Below are positions 8,152 through 18,003 of a stretch of DNA of 64,000 nt, one piece after another. The notes under the pieces are model-generated. The model was given only the letters and a program-made list of their open reading frames with translations. It had not been told where the DNA came from and did not search any database. Each line of letters starts with the position of its first letter. Positions within the stretch are counted from its first letter, which is position 1. Source of the DNA: Candidatus Scalindua sp. SCAELEC01. Lineage in GTDB: Bacteria; Planctomycetota; Brocadiia; Brocadiales; Scalinduaceae. The translations under genes were made by a program, and so were the position numbers. The stretch spans positions 1 to 64,000 of the forward strand of contig SHMT01000002.1 of assembly GCA_004282745.1 (NCBI GenBank), read 5' to 3'.

Positions 8152-9808
8152 ATGAATTTAACAATTGAAAATATACTATTAATTGGCTCTTTATTACTTT
8201 TTATAAGCGTTATTGTCGGCAAGACTTCTTATAAATTTGGTGTCCCTACCTTATTGATTTTTTTAGCAATAGGAATGTTGGCAGGCACGGACGGAATTGG
8301 CGGTATTAATTTTGACAACCCACAAATAGCCCAATTTATCGGTGTTGTTTCTCTTAATTTTATTTTATTTTCAGGTGGACTTGACACAAATTGGAAGTCG
8401 GTAAAACCAATACTTTGGGAAGGTATTGCTTTGTCCACCTTGGGTGTCTTGTTAACAGCGATATCGCTTGGAACTTTCGTTTGGTTCGTTACAAACTTCA
8501 CTATTTATGAAAGTATGCTGTTGGGTTCAATCGTATCATCGACGGACGCAGCAGCTGTATTCTCCATTTTACGCTCAAAAAGCCTCGCCTTAAAGACAAA
8601 CTTAAGACCGACTTTAGAGTTAGAAAGCGGAAGTAACGACCCAATGGCTTATGTTCTGACTATTGCATTTTTGACTTTAGTACTTAATCAGGACCAAAGT
8701 ATTGTTTCTATTATTCCTCTTTTTCTGCAACAAATGGTTTTGGGTGGAATTGCAGGTTTTGTATTTGGCACGCTAAGTAAATTCATCATCAACAAAATCA
8801 AACTCGACTTTGAAGGACTTTATCCTGTTTTGGTTATTGCCTTAATGTTTGTTACATTTTCAGTAACTGACTTTGTCGGGGGTAATGGTTTTCTTGCAAT
8901 TTATATTTGTGCGGTATACTTAGGCAATCAAAACTTGATTCACAAGAAGACTATTCTCATAATGTATGAAGGTTTGGCTCGTCTAATGCAAATCGTTTTA
9001 TTCCTTACTTTGGGCTTACTTGTTTTTCCAACTCAAGTTTTTCCTTTTATTGGTATTGGTATATTAATTTCCATATTCTTGATTATCATAGCTCGTCCAA
9101 TAAGTGTTTTTATCAGTTTGATTTTTTTCAAAATGAAGCTAAGGGCCCTGGAAAGAATAACTTGTTGTTCTCGCATCTCATTTTCAGGTCACCTTCGGCC
9201 GTTCTTCACTCGCAGCATCCTCGCTGTAGCTTAGGCTACACCTGCGGTCCTGGTCGGTCAGATCGACCAAATCTGACATAAAACTGAGCGCGATAAAACA
9301 ACAAGTTATTTTTTCCAGCACCCTAAGAAGACGTTTTTATATTTCTTGGGTCGGGTTGCGTGGCGCTGTTCCAATTGTATTTGCCACATATACACTATTG
9401 ACAGGAATAGAAAAAGCCGATATGATTTTCAATATTGTATTTTTTATTTCGGTTACATCTGTTCTTATTCAGGGAACGACCTTACCGATCGTTGCGAAGT
9501 GGCTCAATGTTGCGCTCCCTGAAAATGACAAACCTCTGTCTGAAATCGAAAAGTTTATTTCAGAAATTCCAAAATCTTCTTTGCAGGAATTTGAAATTTT
9601 GCCCGACTTCTATGCGGCAAACAAGAGAATTGTTGATTTGGATTTTCCTAAATCCGCTTTTATTGTAATGATTAGGCGAAATGACCAATACATTAGACCT
9701 GGCGGTTCAACAGAGATTGAAGCAAAGGATGTTTTGATGGTTCTTGCTGACAGCCAGGAAGATTTTACCAAGGTAAATGATTGCCTTTACAAACCAAAAA
9801 CGCAATAA
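8152..9808 (+). pseudogene. K+(Na+)/H+ antiporter (CvrA/NhaP2-like), split by an insertion
   Basis: The 5' part (8152-9143) encodes about 330 residues of a CPA1-type antiporter with many membrane helices, the SSTDAAAVFSILR and ELESGSNDPMAYVLT motifs of the ion site, and GGNGFLAIYICAVYLGN. The 3' part (9328-9808) encodes the last helices (WVGLRGAVPIVFATY) and a C-terminal TrkA-C-like domain. A 179-bp inverted-repeat element sits between them, and the upstream frame ends inside or near it at 9234. Removing the element plus one 5-bp duplication rejoins the halves in frame to give 490 residues. The downstream half has no proper start, only a TTG at 9356. The gene is AT-rich and its motifs recall Bacteroidetes homologues, which is an impression I could not test. 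Confidence 0.9.
9144..9322 (-). mobile_element. miniature inverted-repeat element, family 1 (179 bp)
   Basis: Ends are GGCCCTGGAAAG... and, read inward from the other side, GGTGCTGGAAAA..., both followed by AATAACTTGTTGTT. It is flanked by CTAAG at 9139-9143 and 9323-9327, a 5-bp target duplication. It encodes nothing of its own. A homologous copy in the opposite orientation lies at 47399-47607. It needs a transposase supplied elsewhere. The interior is GC-rich with a hairpin around TAGCCTAAGCTA. Confidence 0.88.
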
Positions 9809-9820
9809 AAACAGAGAGAA

Positions 9821-10639
9821 ATGACCAAAAGATTTATTATACTTATTGACTTTTCGGAGTATTCGATCAACCTGATCAAGTATGCTTGTGATTGGAGCAG
9901 ACAAGTAAATGCCGAAATTCTTTTGCTTCATCAAACCGTAGTATTAGCGCCTGCACTTACCGACAATGAAAGCAGAAAGCATATTGCTCAACACGCCAAT
10001 GATGAAGCACTTCAAAAATTAAAATCACTTACAAAAGAACTCATTCCTCATACTTTTAAGGTTTCTTATTCAGTTTCAGAAAGTAATTTGCAGCGTATTT
10101 TACACAAATTATTAGAAGCGCCGTTTGAAAATTTAATTTTTGTTGGGTTGAAAGGCACAGGACTACTCAAGAAAATATTTCTTGGCAGTGTTGCGCTTCG
10201 GGTGATTGACAGCACAAATAATATTGTTGTTGCAATGCCGAAAGAAATTGACACCTTTTCACACAAAAAAATATTTGTGGCAGTTACTGAAAAACATCCT
10301 TTCAGTATATTGGAACTAAACAACTTTCTTACATTCATAGACAACCAAAACATCAACATCACGTTTTTCTATTTGGCGAAACCCAATGAAAAAACAATCG
10401 GTATTGAAAAACAACTGCGAGAATTATCAAAAATGTTTGCCGACAGATTTAATACCGACTTTGCCATTTTCGAAGGGCACAACTCTTTTGACGATATCAA
10501 GAAAGTAATTAGCAACAAAACTGATGAAATGCTGATTGTCCAAAAAGGTTCACGTCATTTGACTGACCAATTTTTCAGAAATTTTTTAATCAACGAATTA
10601 ATTTACGAAGGACAAACTCCTTTGATTGTTTTACCATAA
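9821..10639 (+). CDS. universal stress protein, tandem UspA domains
   Basis: 272 residues. The first UspA domain (about 1-145) opens with FIILIDFSEYSINLIKYA and ends with the VGLKGTGLLKKIFLGSVA segment, which matches the nucleotide-binding G-x-x-G-x(9)-G region loosely. The second domain (about 150-272) is more diverged and ends with ELIYEGQTPLIVLP. UspA proteins bind ATP or other ligands and act in stress survival in the cytosol. It begins 12 bases after the antiporter remnant and shares its AT-rich composition, so the two probably arrived together as one unit. Confidence 0.88.
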   Translation: MTKRFIILIDFSEYSINLIKYACDWSRQVNAEILLLHQTVVLAPALTDNESRKHIAQHANDEALQKLKSLTKELIPHTFKVSYSVSESNLQRILHKLLEAPFENLIFVGLKGTGLLKKIFLGSVALRVIDSTNNIVVAMPKEIDTFSHKKIFVAVTEKHPFSILELNNFLTFIDNQNINITFFYLAKPNEKTIGIEKQLRELSKMFADRFNTDFAIFEGHNSFDDIKKVISNKTDEMLIVQKGSRHLTDQFFRNFLINELIYEGQTPLIVLP

Positions 10640-10820
10640 AAAATCATATCTGTCCAAATGAACCGAAGGCGAATTTGGTGAGGCAGTTGACTAACACTTT
10701 TGGGCTAATCCCCGTATATACTCATCACGAGCTGGTTTTAGGTTTTCTACCAAATATAAATCTCTCAGATTAGGTGCTAATAAAATTCTGTTACTAAAGA
10801 ACTTGTCGGCTTGAGTAGTA

Positions 10821-11294
10821 TCAGAAACCATATACTGGTCGCAATTGTTCATGCGTTGGTATACCATTGTACGCTTCTCCCCTTGGGCCAATCCACTGAT
10901 TACCGGAACGGTGTAAATATACTGGGGTAGTGCTTCCATTCGTATTTGTAATATTTACGACCGTCGAATTCGCATCCCGACTCACTGCGTCCAATCGCCT
11001 GTTCACCGACGCATTCTGTTGTTTCATCGCGTCTTTCTGATTACCCATGACACCCCCTAAAAGACCGCCTATGAGAGCGCCGGCTATCGCGCCCTCGGCC
11101 GTAGATACGCCCTCAATCTTGTTTCCGGCAATAGCGCCGGCAAGAGCGCCGGCTCCTGCTCCGACGCCAACTCCTGTTCCCGTACCTGAACCGGGATGTT
11201 CAGTCGCGCAGCCGGTAAAAAGTGAAAAAAGTAAACATATACAACAGCCAAATGATGTATACTTTTTAAGAAGCTGTATATTCATTATTTTCAT
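10821..11294 (-). CDS. glycine-zipper lipoprotein
   Basis: 157 residues with a lipoprotein signal (CLLFSLFTGC, lipid-modified Cys near 29) and then a long glycine/alanine zipper (about 38-98: VGAGAGALAGAIAG and AIAGALIGGLLGGVMG) able to form a membrane hairpin. The C-terminal part is polar and ends with IPTHEQLRPVYGF. Such proteins belong to the OmpA-like glycine-zipper or YMGG group and affect envelope integrity. Its function is otherwise unknown. The ribosome site GGAGGAG lies in the last codons of the upstream EF-hand gene, so the two are co-transcribed and probably coupled. Confidence 0.8.
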   Translation of the reverse strand: MKIMNIQLLKKYTSFGCCICLLFSLFTGCATEHPGSGTGTGVGVGAGAGALAGAIAGNKIEGVSTAEGAIAGALIGGLLGGVMGNQKDAMKQQNASVNRRLDAVSRDANSTVVNITNTNGSTTPVYLHRSGNQWIGPRGEAYNGIPTHEQLRPVYGF

Positions 11295-11296
11295 CT

Positions 11297-11767
11297 TTAC
11301 TCCTCCAAATCAAATTCAAATAACTGAAGAGATCCATCATCATCGGTATCCAGAGTCTTAAACACGTTATCTAGTATCTTCTTACTACGACGATTAGGAT
11401 TTTTGAACTCCTCCAATGTCAGCTTTCCGTCCCGATTCACATCTATGCGATTATACATCTCATCTCCTTGTTGACCGATTTCAACAGCATCCCATTCTTC
11501 ACGGGAGATACTGTTATCGCCATTTGTGTCGAGGTATCTGAAGGAAAACACTTCGATATAGTTAAAAAATTCTACATTTGTGATTTTTCCATCATGATCT
11601 TGATCAACTAAAGCGAAAGTATTGGCAATAACGATATCTGCATCTTTAGGCGCTCGGACCTTGTGACGTTTTTTTTGTAGCGTTTTCGCTTCAACCGACA
11701 CACTTGCCGCAATGCAAAGACAAACCAGGATGCCAATGATTCTCAAAATAATCAATTTATATCGCAT
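11297..11767 (-). CDS. exported four-EF-hand calcium-binding protein
   Basis: 156 residues. An N-terminal hydrophobic signal (about 8-27, ending VSVEAK) marks export. Four EF-hand loops follow: DQDHDGKITNVEF, DTNGDNSISREEW, DVNRDGKLTLEEF and DTDDDGSLQLFEF. Each keeps acidic residues at positions 1, 3, 5 and 12. Calmodulin-like exported proteins are found in several bacterial phyla. They may buffer or sense periplasmic Ca2+. It is the first gene of a two-gene operon with the glycine-zipper lipoprotein. AAGGAGAA precedes ATG. Confidence 0.88.
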   Translation of the reverse strand: MRYKLIILRIIGILVCLCIAASVSVEAKTLQKKRHKVRAPKDADIVIANTFALVDQDHDGKITNVEFFNYIEVFSFRYLDTNGDNSISREEWDAVEIGQQGDEMYNRIDVNRDGKLTLEEFKNPNRRSKKILDNVFKTLDTDDDGSLQLFEFDLEE

Positions 11768-11807
11768 GATTCTTCTCCTTTCTGAAATTCAGGCGCTTGT
11801 ATTAAAT

Positions 11808-11954
11808 AGTGCGTGAACGAAAACCTAGTGTTTGAACCAAAACTGCCCAGGTACAAGGCGCGCGATAATTACGTAACTGAAGCGTACTCAAGTACGTGAG
11901 GATTACGAAATTATTGCGGCAACGCCGTAGATGGGTAGTTTTCGTTCAAACACT
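11808..11954 (-). mobile_element. 147-bp inverted-repeat element, family 3
   Basis: 147 bp, flanked by AAAT at 11804-11807 and 11955-11958 (4-bp duplication). The ends read AGTGCGTGAACGAAAAC and AGTGTTTGAACGAAAAC inward. Same length and ends as the elements at 27989, 30895 and 60173. No coding capacity. Confidence 0.85.
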
Positions 11955-12278
11955 AAATAGCAAGCACTTTTGTATAGCATCCACACAATCATAGACTAAA
12001 TAACTCTGTTTTCAATCAATACTTTACGTTACAAGATTAATTGAAGTTGGCATCTTCGCCACTAGGATAAAACAAAAAAAAAGAAGAGGGAAATGCACCG
12101 ATCCCTCAGATGTTCAATCTGTAACAACCATTTGGGTTACTCTAGCTATTCTATCATTGATTATCAATTAAAAAATAACAAAAAACGGCACAATGTCCGG
12201 TGGTAAGCCGTCGCCTGTAGGTCGTACAGCAGAGAACGCCAACAATCACAGATCATTGACCATTAAACCGCAGGTATT

Positions 12279-12335
12279 TCTACTCATCCCATAATGGCTT
12301 TCAGATAAAATCCGAAATAAAATTGAGCGAGTAAA
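12279..12335 (+). repeat. half copy of family 2 repeat
   Basis: Matches the left half of the 110-bp family 2 repeats (TACTCATCCCATAATGG through AATTGAGCGAGTA). The right half is absent and replaced by an unrelated short palindrome (TCCTCGG...CCGAGGA, about 12337-12361). Lies in the intergenic stretch 11768-12458, which otherwise holds only the family 3 element and the sod promoter. Confidence 0.7.
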
Positions 12336-12387
12336 GTCCTCGGCGCCTCTTGTCCGAGGATAACTGCTAGCGTGAAATAAGAAATAG

Positions 12388-12417
12388 TTGAAATATTGTA
12401 GCATTTTGCTTTATAAT
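12388..12417 (+). promoter_or_regulatory. sigma-70-type promoter of the superoxide dismutase gene
   Basis: TTGAAA at 12388-12393, 18-base spacer, TATAAT at 12412-12417. The sod ATG is at 12474. Confidence 0.5.
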
Positions 12418-12473
12418 ACCTTACATTTAGTACAAATAAAAACTGCATATCTTAATTAATGGAGGAGAATCAA

Positions 12474-13064
12474 ATGATTACCATACCTGAGTTGCCATTT
12501 ACCAAAGACGCATTGGAACCTTATATCAGTTCAAAAACGTTGGATTTCCATTATGGAAAACACCATAACGCATACGTTGCAAACACCAACAAATTGCTGG
12601 AAAATCACGTATTAAGAGACAAAACACTGGAAGAAATCATAGAGAGTACTGCAGGTGATTCTTCACAGGTGGGGCTGTTCAACAATGCGGCACAGGTCTG
12701 GAATCATACTTTTTACTGGAACAGTATTAAGCCGAAGGGGGGCGGAAAACCCACAGGCAAAGTAGCTGACAGGATAAATGATGATCTGGGTGGATATGAT
12801 AAATTTGTTGAGGCTTTTCAAACAGCAGGAGCGGGCCAGTTTGGAAGCGGCTGGGCCTGGCTGGTTGAGAATAAAGACGGGAAACTTGAGGTTACAAAGA
12901 CAGCCAATGCTGATACGCCACTAGCGCATGGATTAAAGCCGGTGCTGACTATGGATGTGTGGGAACATGCGTATTATCTGGATTATCAAAACCGGAGGCC
13001 TGATTATATGAAAGGTTTTATAGAAAATCTAATAAATTGGGATTTTGCCAATTCAAATATATAA
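12474..13064 (+). CDS. sodB: superoxide dismutase, Fe type
   Basis: 196 residues, converts superoxide to peroxide and oxygen. No signal peptide, so cytosolic. The metal ligands are visible: His in LDFHYGKHHNAYV, His in WNHTFYWNS, and Asp and His in MDVWEHAYYLDYQ. The segment NNAAQVWNHTFYW, with Gln in the position before the second ligand, is typical of iron enzymes; manganese forms usually carry a GGH segment there. The upstream ATG at 12459 is less likely because GGAGGAG sits seven bases before the ATG at 12474. The gene has its own promoter and no operon partner. Confidence 0.96.
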   Translation: MITIPELPFTKDALEPYISSKTLDFHYGKHHNAYVANTNKLLENHVLRDKTLEEIIESTAGDSSQVGLFNNAAQVWNHTFYWNSIKPKGGGKPTGKVADRINDDLGGYDKFVEAFQTAGAGQFGSGWAWLVENKDGKLEVTKTANADTPLAHGLKPVLTMDVWEHAYYLDYQNRRPDYMKGFIENLINWDFANSNI

Positions 13065-13172
13065 GTACGATAGGTCCGTAACCCAACCTGGCCAGACCAG
13101 AACCAAAAAGGGGATGGAGATCTATCGTGCAATTATTAACAAGGCGATACAATAAAAAAATCCAAGGCGTAA

Positions 13173-13331
13173 TCCGCCTGTTATGACCGCGTTATCATCC
13201 ATGGATCACTTCCCGGATTCAATTATGCCGAGGAAATGACCTCATTTCTAAAGGCTCAAAATATCGGTATCTTTAATTATCCACGATTTGCTCCGAAATC
13301 GAGGGAAACCATACCTATTAAAAAAGTGTAA
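13173..13331 (+). pseudogene. coding remnant, unidentified
   Basis: In the 13065-13446 gap there is a 50-codon open frame without a start that reads like real protein (VIIHGSLPGFNYAEEM, then FLKAQNIGIFNYPRFAPKS) and stops with TAA at 13329-13331. The composition and sequence look like the middle of a longer conserved protein, but I cannot name the family. The rest of the gap shows nothing. Confidence 0.4.
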
Positions 13332-13443
13332 TCGAATTTAACTCGACACCTTCCCCGTTTGATGATAAAATCTATCCTTGTGAACCAGGCAAGATATGAA
13401 AAAAATTAGTCTTATTCATTTGCCAGACACTCCTTAAATCTAA

Positions 13444-15215
<1,772 letters not shown>

Positions 15216-15255
15216 GGGGTTGGCCAAAATTACCTGACCCTGGGGAGAACTACGA

Positions 15256-15531
15256 TTGGGAGAGCTGAGCAGAAAAATTGAAAAAAAAGAGGCCAGAAAA
15301 ATGAAGGCACGGGCTGACGAGGACAAAGGAGTATTGTTCGGACTTGGAATGTTTGGGCTTGTGGGATGGTCCGTAGCGATTCCCATGTTACTATTCCTCG
15401 GTATTGGGATCTGGATCGACGCCAGATGGCCTTCAAAATATTCGTGGACGCTTATGTTGCTTTTTACGGGTGTGATTACCGGATGCTGGAATGCCTGGTA
15501 CTGGGTAAAGAAACAGAGCAGGGGTGAATAA
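15256..15531 (+). CDS. atpQ: N-ATPase accessory membrane subunit AtpQ
   Basis: 91 residues with two membrane helices (about 28-52 and 60-80) and a charged N-terminus, similar to the AtpI-related AtpQ of N-ATPase operons. TTG start after GGGGAGAA. The role is thought to be assembly or ion uptake for the membrane sector; this is inferred from operon position and family. Confidence 0.8.
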   Translation: MGELSRKIEKKEARKMKARADEDKGVLFGLGMFGLVGWSVAIPMLLFLGIGIWIDARWPSKYSWTLMLLFTGVITGCWNAWYWVKKQSRGE

Positions 15532-15554
15532 TTGGTTAATAACGTGGAGACAAG

Positions 15555-15860
15555 ATGAAATTCGCTTCTGAAATATTTCCTTTTGTGACCCCCTTTTTTG
15601 CGGGTATCTTTGTGAGTTTATTCTATCACATCGGTCTGTGGTGGACGGTAAAATCTCTGCCATCGACACACAGCCCTGCCCTCCTGAGTATAGGAAGCTT
15701 TTACATCAGGATGGGAATAACGCTATTTGTATTCTATCTTGTGATGAATAACAGGTGGGAGCGTGTAGCCGTATGTCTCTTTGGCTTTCTTGTGGTAAAG
15801 TACATAATGACACGCATGCTGAGACCTGGAGAAAATGCCTCACATATAAATAAACGTTAG
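15555..15860 (+). CDS. atpR: N-ATPase accessory membrane subunit AtpR
   Basis: 101 residues with three predicted helices (about 7-26, 38-57, 60-80). Position after atpQ and before atpB and the pattern SIGSFYIRMGITLFVFYLV match AtpR of N-ATPases. AtpR carries charged residues within helices that are proposed to interact with the c-ring. It ends 260 bases before atpB, an unusually wide gap caused by a repeat element. Confidence 0.78.
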   Translation: MKFASEIFPFVTPFFAGIFVSLFYHIGLWWTVKSLPSTHSPALLSIGSFYIRMGITLFVFYLVMNNRWERVAVCLFGFLVVKYIMTRMLRPGENASHINKR

Positions 15861-15913
15861 ACGGGAAGCTTGATCTGATATGGTAAACACCCAGAGGTTT
15901 AACAACTATTGAG

Positions 15914-16054
15914 ATACTCATCTCATAATGGTTTTCGGATAAAATCCGAGATAAAATTGAGCGAGTATAACCGCAACCAAGATTTGGTTTCCGGCCCGCC
16001 CGGCCTGTAAGCCGTTCGGACGGGTAAAACCGAAAACCAAATCGGTTTTAGTAT
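15914..16054 (+). repeat. family 2 repeat within the N-ATPase operon
   Basis: Family 2 repeat, 110-bp type plus one internal 30-bp insert (CCCGCCCGGCC...GGACGGG, about 15994-16024). Begins ATACTCATCTCATAATGG and ends CGGTTTTAGTAT. It lies between atpR and atpB. The GATTTGGTTTCCGG / CCGAAAACCAAATC arms make a strong hairpin in RNA. Confidence 0.85.
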
Positions 16055-16120
16055 ATCAGGTGTCTTGCTTGACTGATTTTGAAGAATTGATAAGAGACAT
16101 TGACTGGAGAGGATTAACTA

Positions 16121-16816
16121 TTGGAAATAAGTCCTGATTTGATCATATTCCGACAGTGGGGGCAGGTAACCTTAAACGCCACGATAGTCTTTACATGGGT
16201 AATCATGATCTTCTTGACTATCGGTTCGTGGATAGTAACCAGAAAGCTCTCCGCTGAAACAAAAATCTCGCGTTGGCAAAATATCCTTGAAATTCTGGTT
16301 ACGTGGATTCAAGACCAGATACAGGCTATCAGTCACCGTGAATCATACCAATACCTGCCATTTGTAGGGACTCTGTTTTTATTTATTGCCGTTTCAAATC
16401 TTTTGACCATTGTTCCCTGGTACCAGGCGCCTACGGGTTCACTGTCTACTACCGTCGCGCTTGCTGTTTGTGTTTTTATCGCGACCCCTCTGTTCGGCAT
16501 CATGGAAGGCGGGTTGAAAGGGTATTTCCGGTCATATATCAAACCTACATTCTTTATGCTGCCATTCAATATTATCGGAGAAATTTCACGCACGCTCGCG
16601 CTAGCAGTAAGGCTTTTCGGTAACATTATGAGCGGCTCTATGATAGCGGGGATCCTGCTCTCAGTTACCCCACTCTTTTTTCCTATTATTATGCAGGCCC
16701 TCGGGCTGCTTACGGGATTGGTACAGGCATATATTTTTGCCGTGCTGGCAATGGTATACATTGCCTCGGCAATGCAGGTGCACAAGGGGAAGGCCATTCA
16801 GGAATCAGAACATTGA
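16121..16816 (+). CDS. atpB: N-ATPase Fo subunit a
   Basis: 231-residue membrane stator subunit with five or six helices. The essential arginine is in LALAVRLFGNIMSG near residue 165. TTG start after GGAGAGGA; no nearby ATG gives a better N-terminus. Together with the c-ring it forms the ion path. The upstream repeat element may reduce readthrough into this and later genes. Confidence 0.93.
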   Translation: MEISPDLIIFRQWGQVTLNATIVFTWVIMIFLTIGSWIVTRKLSAETKISRWQNILEILVTWIQDQIQAISHRESYQYLPFVGTLFLFIAVSNLLTIVPWYQAPTGSLSTTVALAVCVFIATPLFGIMEGGLKGYFRSYIKPTFFMLPFNIIGEISRTLALAVRLFGNIMSGSMIAGILLSVTPLFFPIIMQALGLLTGLVQAYIFAVLAMVYIASAMQVHKGKAIQESEH

Positions 16817-16874
16817 TCGAGAAGATATATATGTATAAAAATTTGATAAAGCGAGAAAAAGGAGAAATTTGATT

Positions 16875-17153
16875 ATGGACACGCTTGGTTTAATAAGTAT
16901 TGCTTCAATTATCACCGCGGGTATTACTATAGCGATTGGTTCCCTCGGTCCCGCACTTGGAGAGGGCCGCGCGGTCTCTCAGGCCCTGCACTCAATCGCA
17001 CAGCAGCCTGATGAGGCAAACACAATAACGCGGACGCTTTTTGTGGGACTGGCAATGATTGAGTCTACGGCAATATACTGCTTTGTCGTGTCGATGATTT
17101 TGCTCTTTGCCAATCCCTTCTGGAACCATTTTATTGGAAAGGTCGGGGGATGA
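16875..17153 (+). CDS. atpE: N-ATPase Fo subunit c
   Basis: 92-residue hairpin proteolipid. Helix one carries GPALGEGRAVSQAL with a Glu at the place where classic Na+ c-subunits have Gln. Helix two carries MIESTAIYCFVV with the Glu-Ser-Thr...Tyr set of Na+-type sites. So the binding site has two carboxylates. N-ATPases were predicted to move Na+, but a related two-carboxylate ring from Burkholderia pseudomallei has been reported as H+-coupled, so the ion is open. ATG at 16875 chosen (GGAG ten bases upstream); a TTG six bases earlier is possible. Confidence 0.92.
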   Translation: MDTLGLISIASIITAGITIAIGSLGPALGEGRAVSQALHSIAQQPDEANTITRTLFVGLAMIESTAIYCFVVSMILLFANPFWNHFIGKVGG

Positions 17154-17156
17154 TTC

Positions 17157-17921
17157 GTGATTGACTGGTTTACGGTATGTGCTCAGATTGTGAATTTTCT
17201 GATACTCGTTTATCTGCTCAAACGGTTTCTCTACGGCCCCATAATCGCTGCAATAGATAAAAGGGAAGAGAAGATTTCCGCAAGAATTAAAGAGGTAGAG
17301 CAGAAACACCTTGCTGCGGAAGAAGAGATAAATTTGTACCGGAAAAAGAATGAAGATTTTGAGAGGCAACGGGCAGAGATGTCTGCTCAGATGAAGGAAG
17401 AAACCGGGGTTCAGAAAAACGAGCTTCTCGAAAAGGCTCGGCAGGAGATTGATGATATCAAAACACGTTGGAATGAATCGGTTATGCGGGAGAGGGATGT
17501 ATTCTTGAGGGATCTCAGGAGGCGTGTCATTGATCAGGTTTACGCAATAACCAGAGAGGCCCTTGCCGACCTTGCCGCAACGGATATTGAGCAACATATA
17601 GTTAACGTTTTGATAAAAAAGATCAAAGAGGCAAACGGAGAAAAAGTTACACAAACCCTTCGAAACTCGCCAACAGGAATCACGATTGCCACATCCTTTG
17701 AATTGCCCGGTGAACAACGACAGACCATATCAGAGGCAGTTCGCGAGTTTCTGGTTGAAAATAGGGATGTAAAATTTATTGTATCGAAAGATATAATCTG
17801 TGGGATTGAACTCAAAGGAAATGGTTACGTAATCGGTTGGAACCTTGAAGGCTATCTGAATTCACTGGAGGAGGATTTTAATGTGGCGATTGAAGCTGGC
17901 ACGGGGAGAGCAAAATGTTGA
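17157..17921 (+). CDS. atpF: N-ATPase stator subunit b with delta-like C-terminus
   Basis: 254 residues, much longer than an ordinary b subunit. Residues 4-25 are the membrane anchor, 30-150 a long charged coiled coil. The C-terminal part (about 150-250) resembles the delta/OSCP subunit, including the VSKDIICGIELKGNGYVIGW segment. This fusion explains why no atpH gene is present. GTG start four bases after the atpE stop. Confidence 0.9.
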   Translation: MIDWFTVCAQIVNFLILVYLLKRFLYGPIIAAIDKREEKISARIKEVEQKHLAAEEEINLYRKKNEDFERQRAEMSAQMKEETGVQKNELLEKARQEIDDIKTRWNESVMRERDVFLRDLRRRVIDQVYAITREALADLAATDIEQHIVNVLIKKIKEANGEKVTQTLRNSPTGITIATSFELPGEQRQTISEAVREFLVENRDVKFIVSKDIICGIELKGNGYVIGWNLEGYLNSLEEDFNVAIEAGTGRAKC

Positions 17922-18003
17922 AAAGTTATCAGCACGAAACGGAAGTGGCAATTTTCCAGAAAGCAGGATGTATGGCGGGATTGTCGAATAAAGGAGTGAG
18001 AAA

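Noticed and set aside
10691-10939. 82-codon minus-strand frame overlapping the glycine-zipper gene
   Set aside because: It overlaps a better-supported gene in another frame, lacks a ribosome site, and shows no domain. A read-through or frame-shifted tail of the lipoprotein is possible but not supported.
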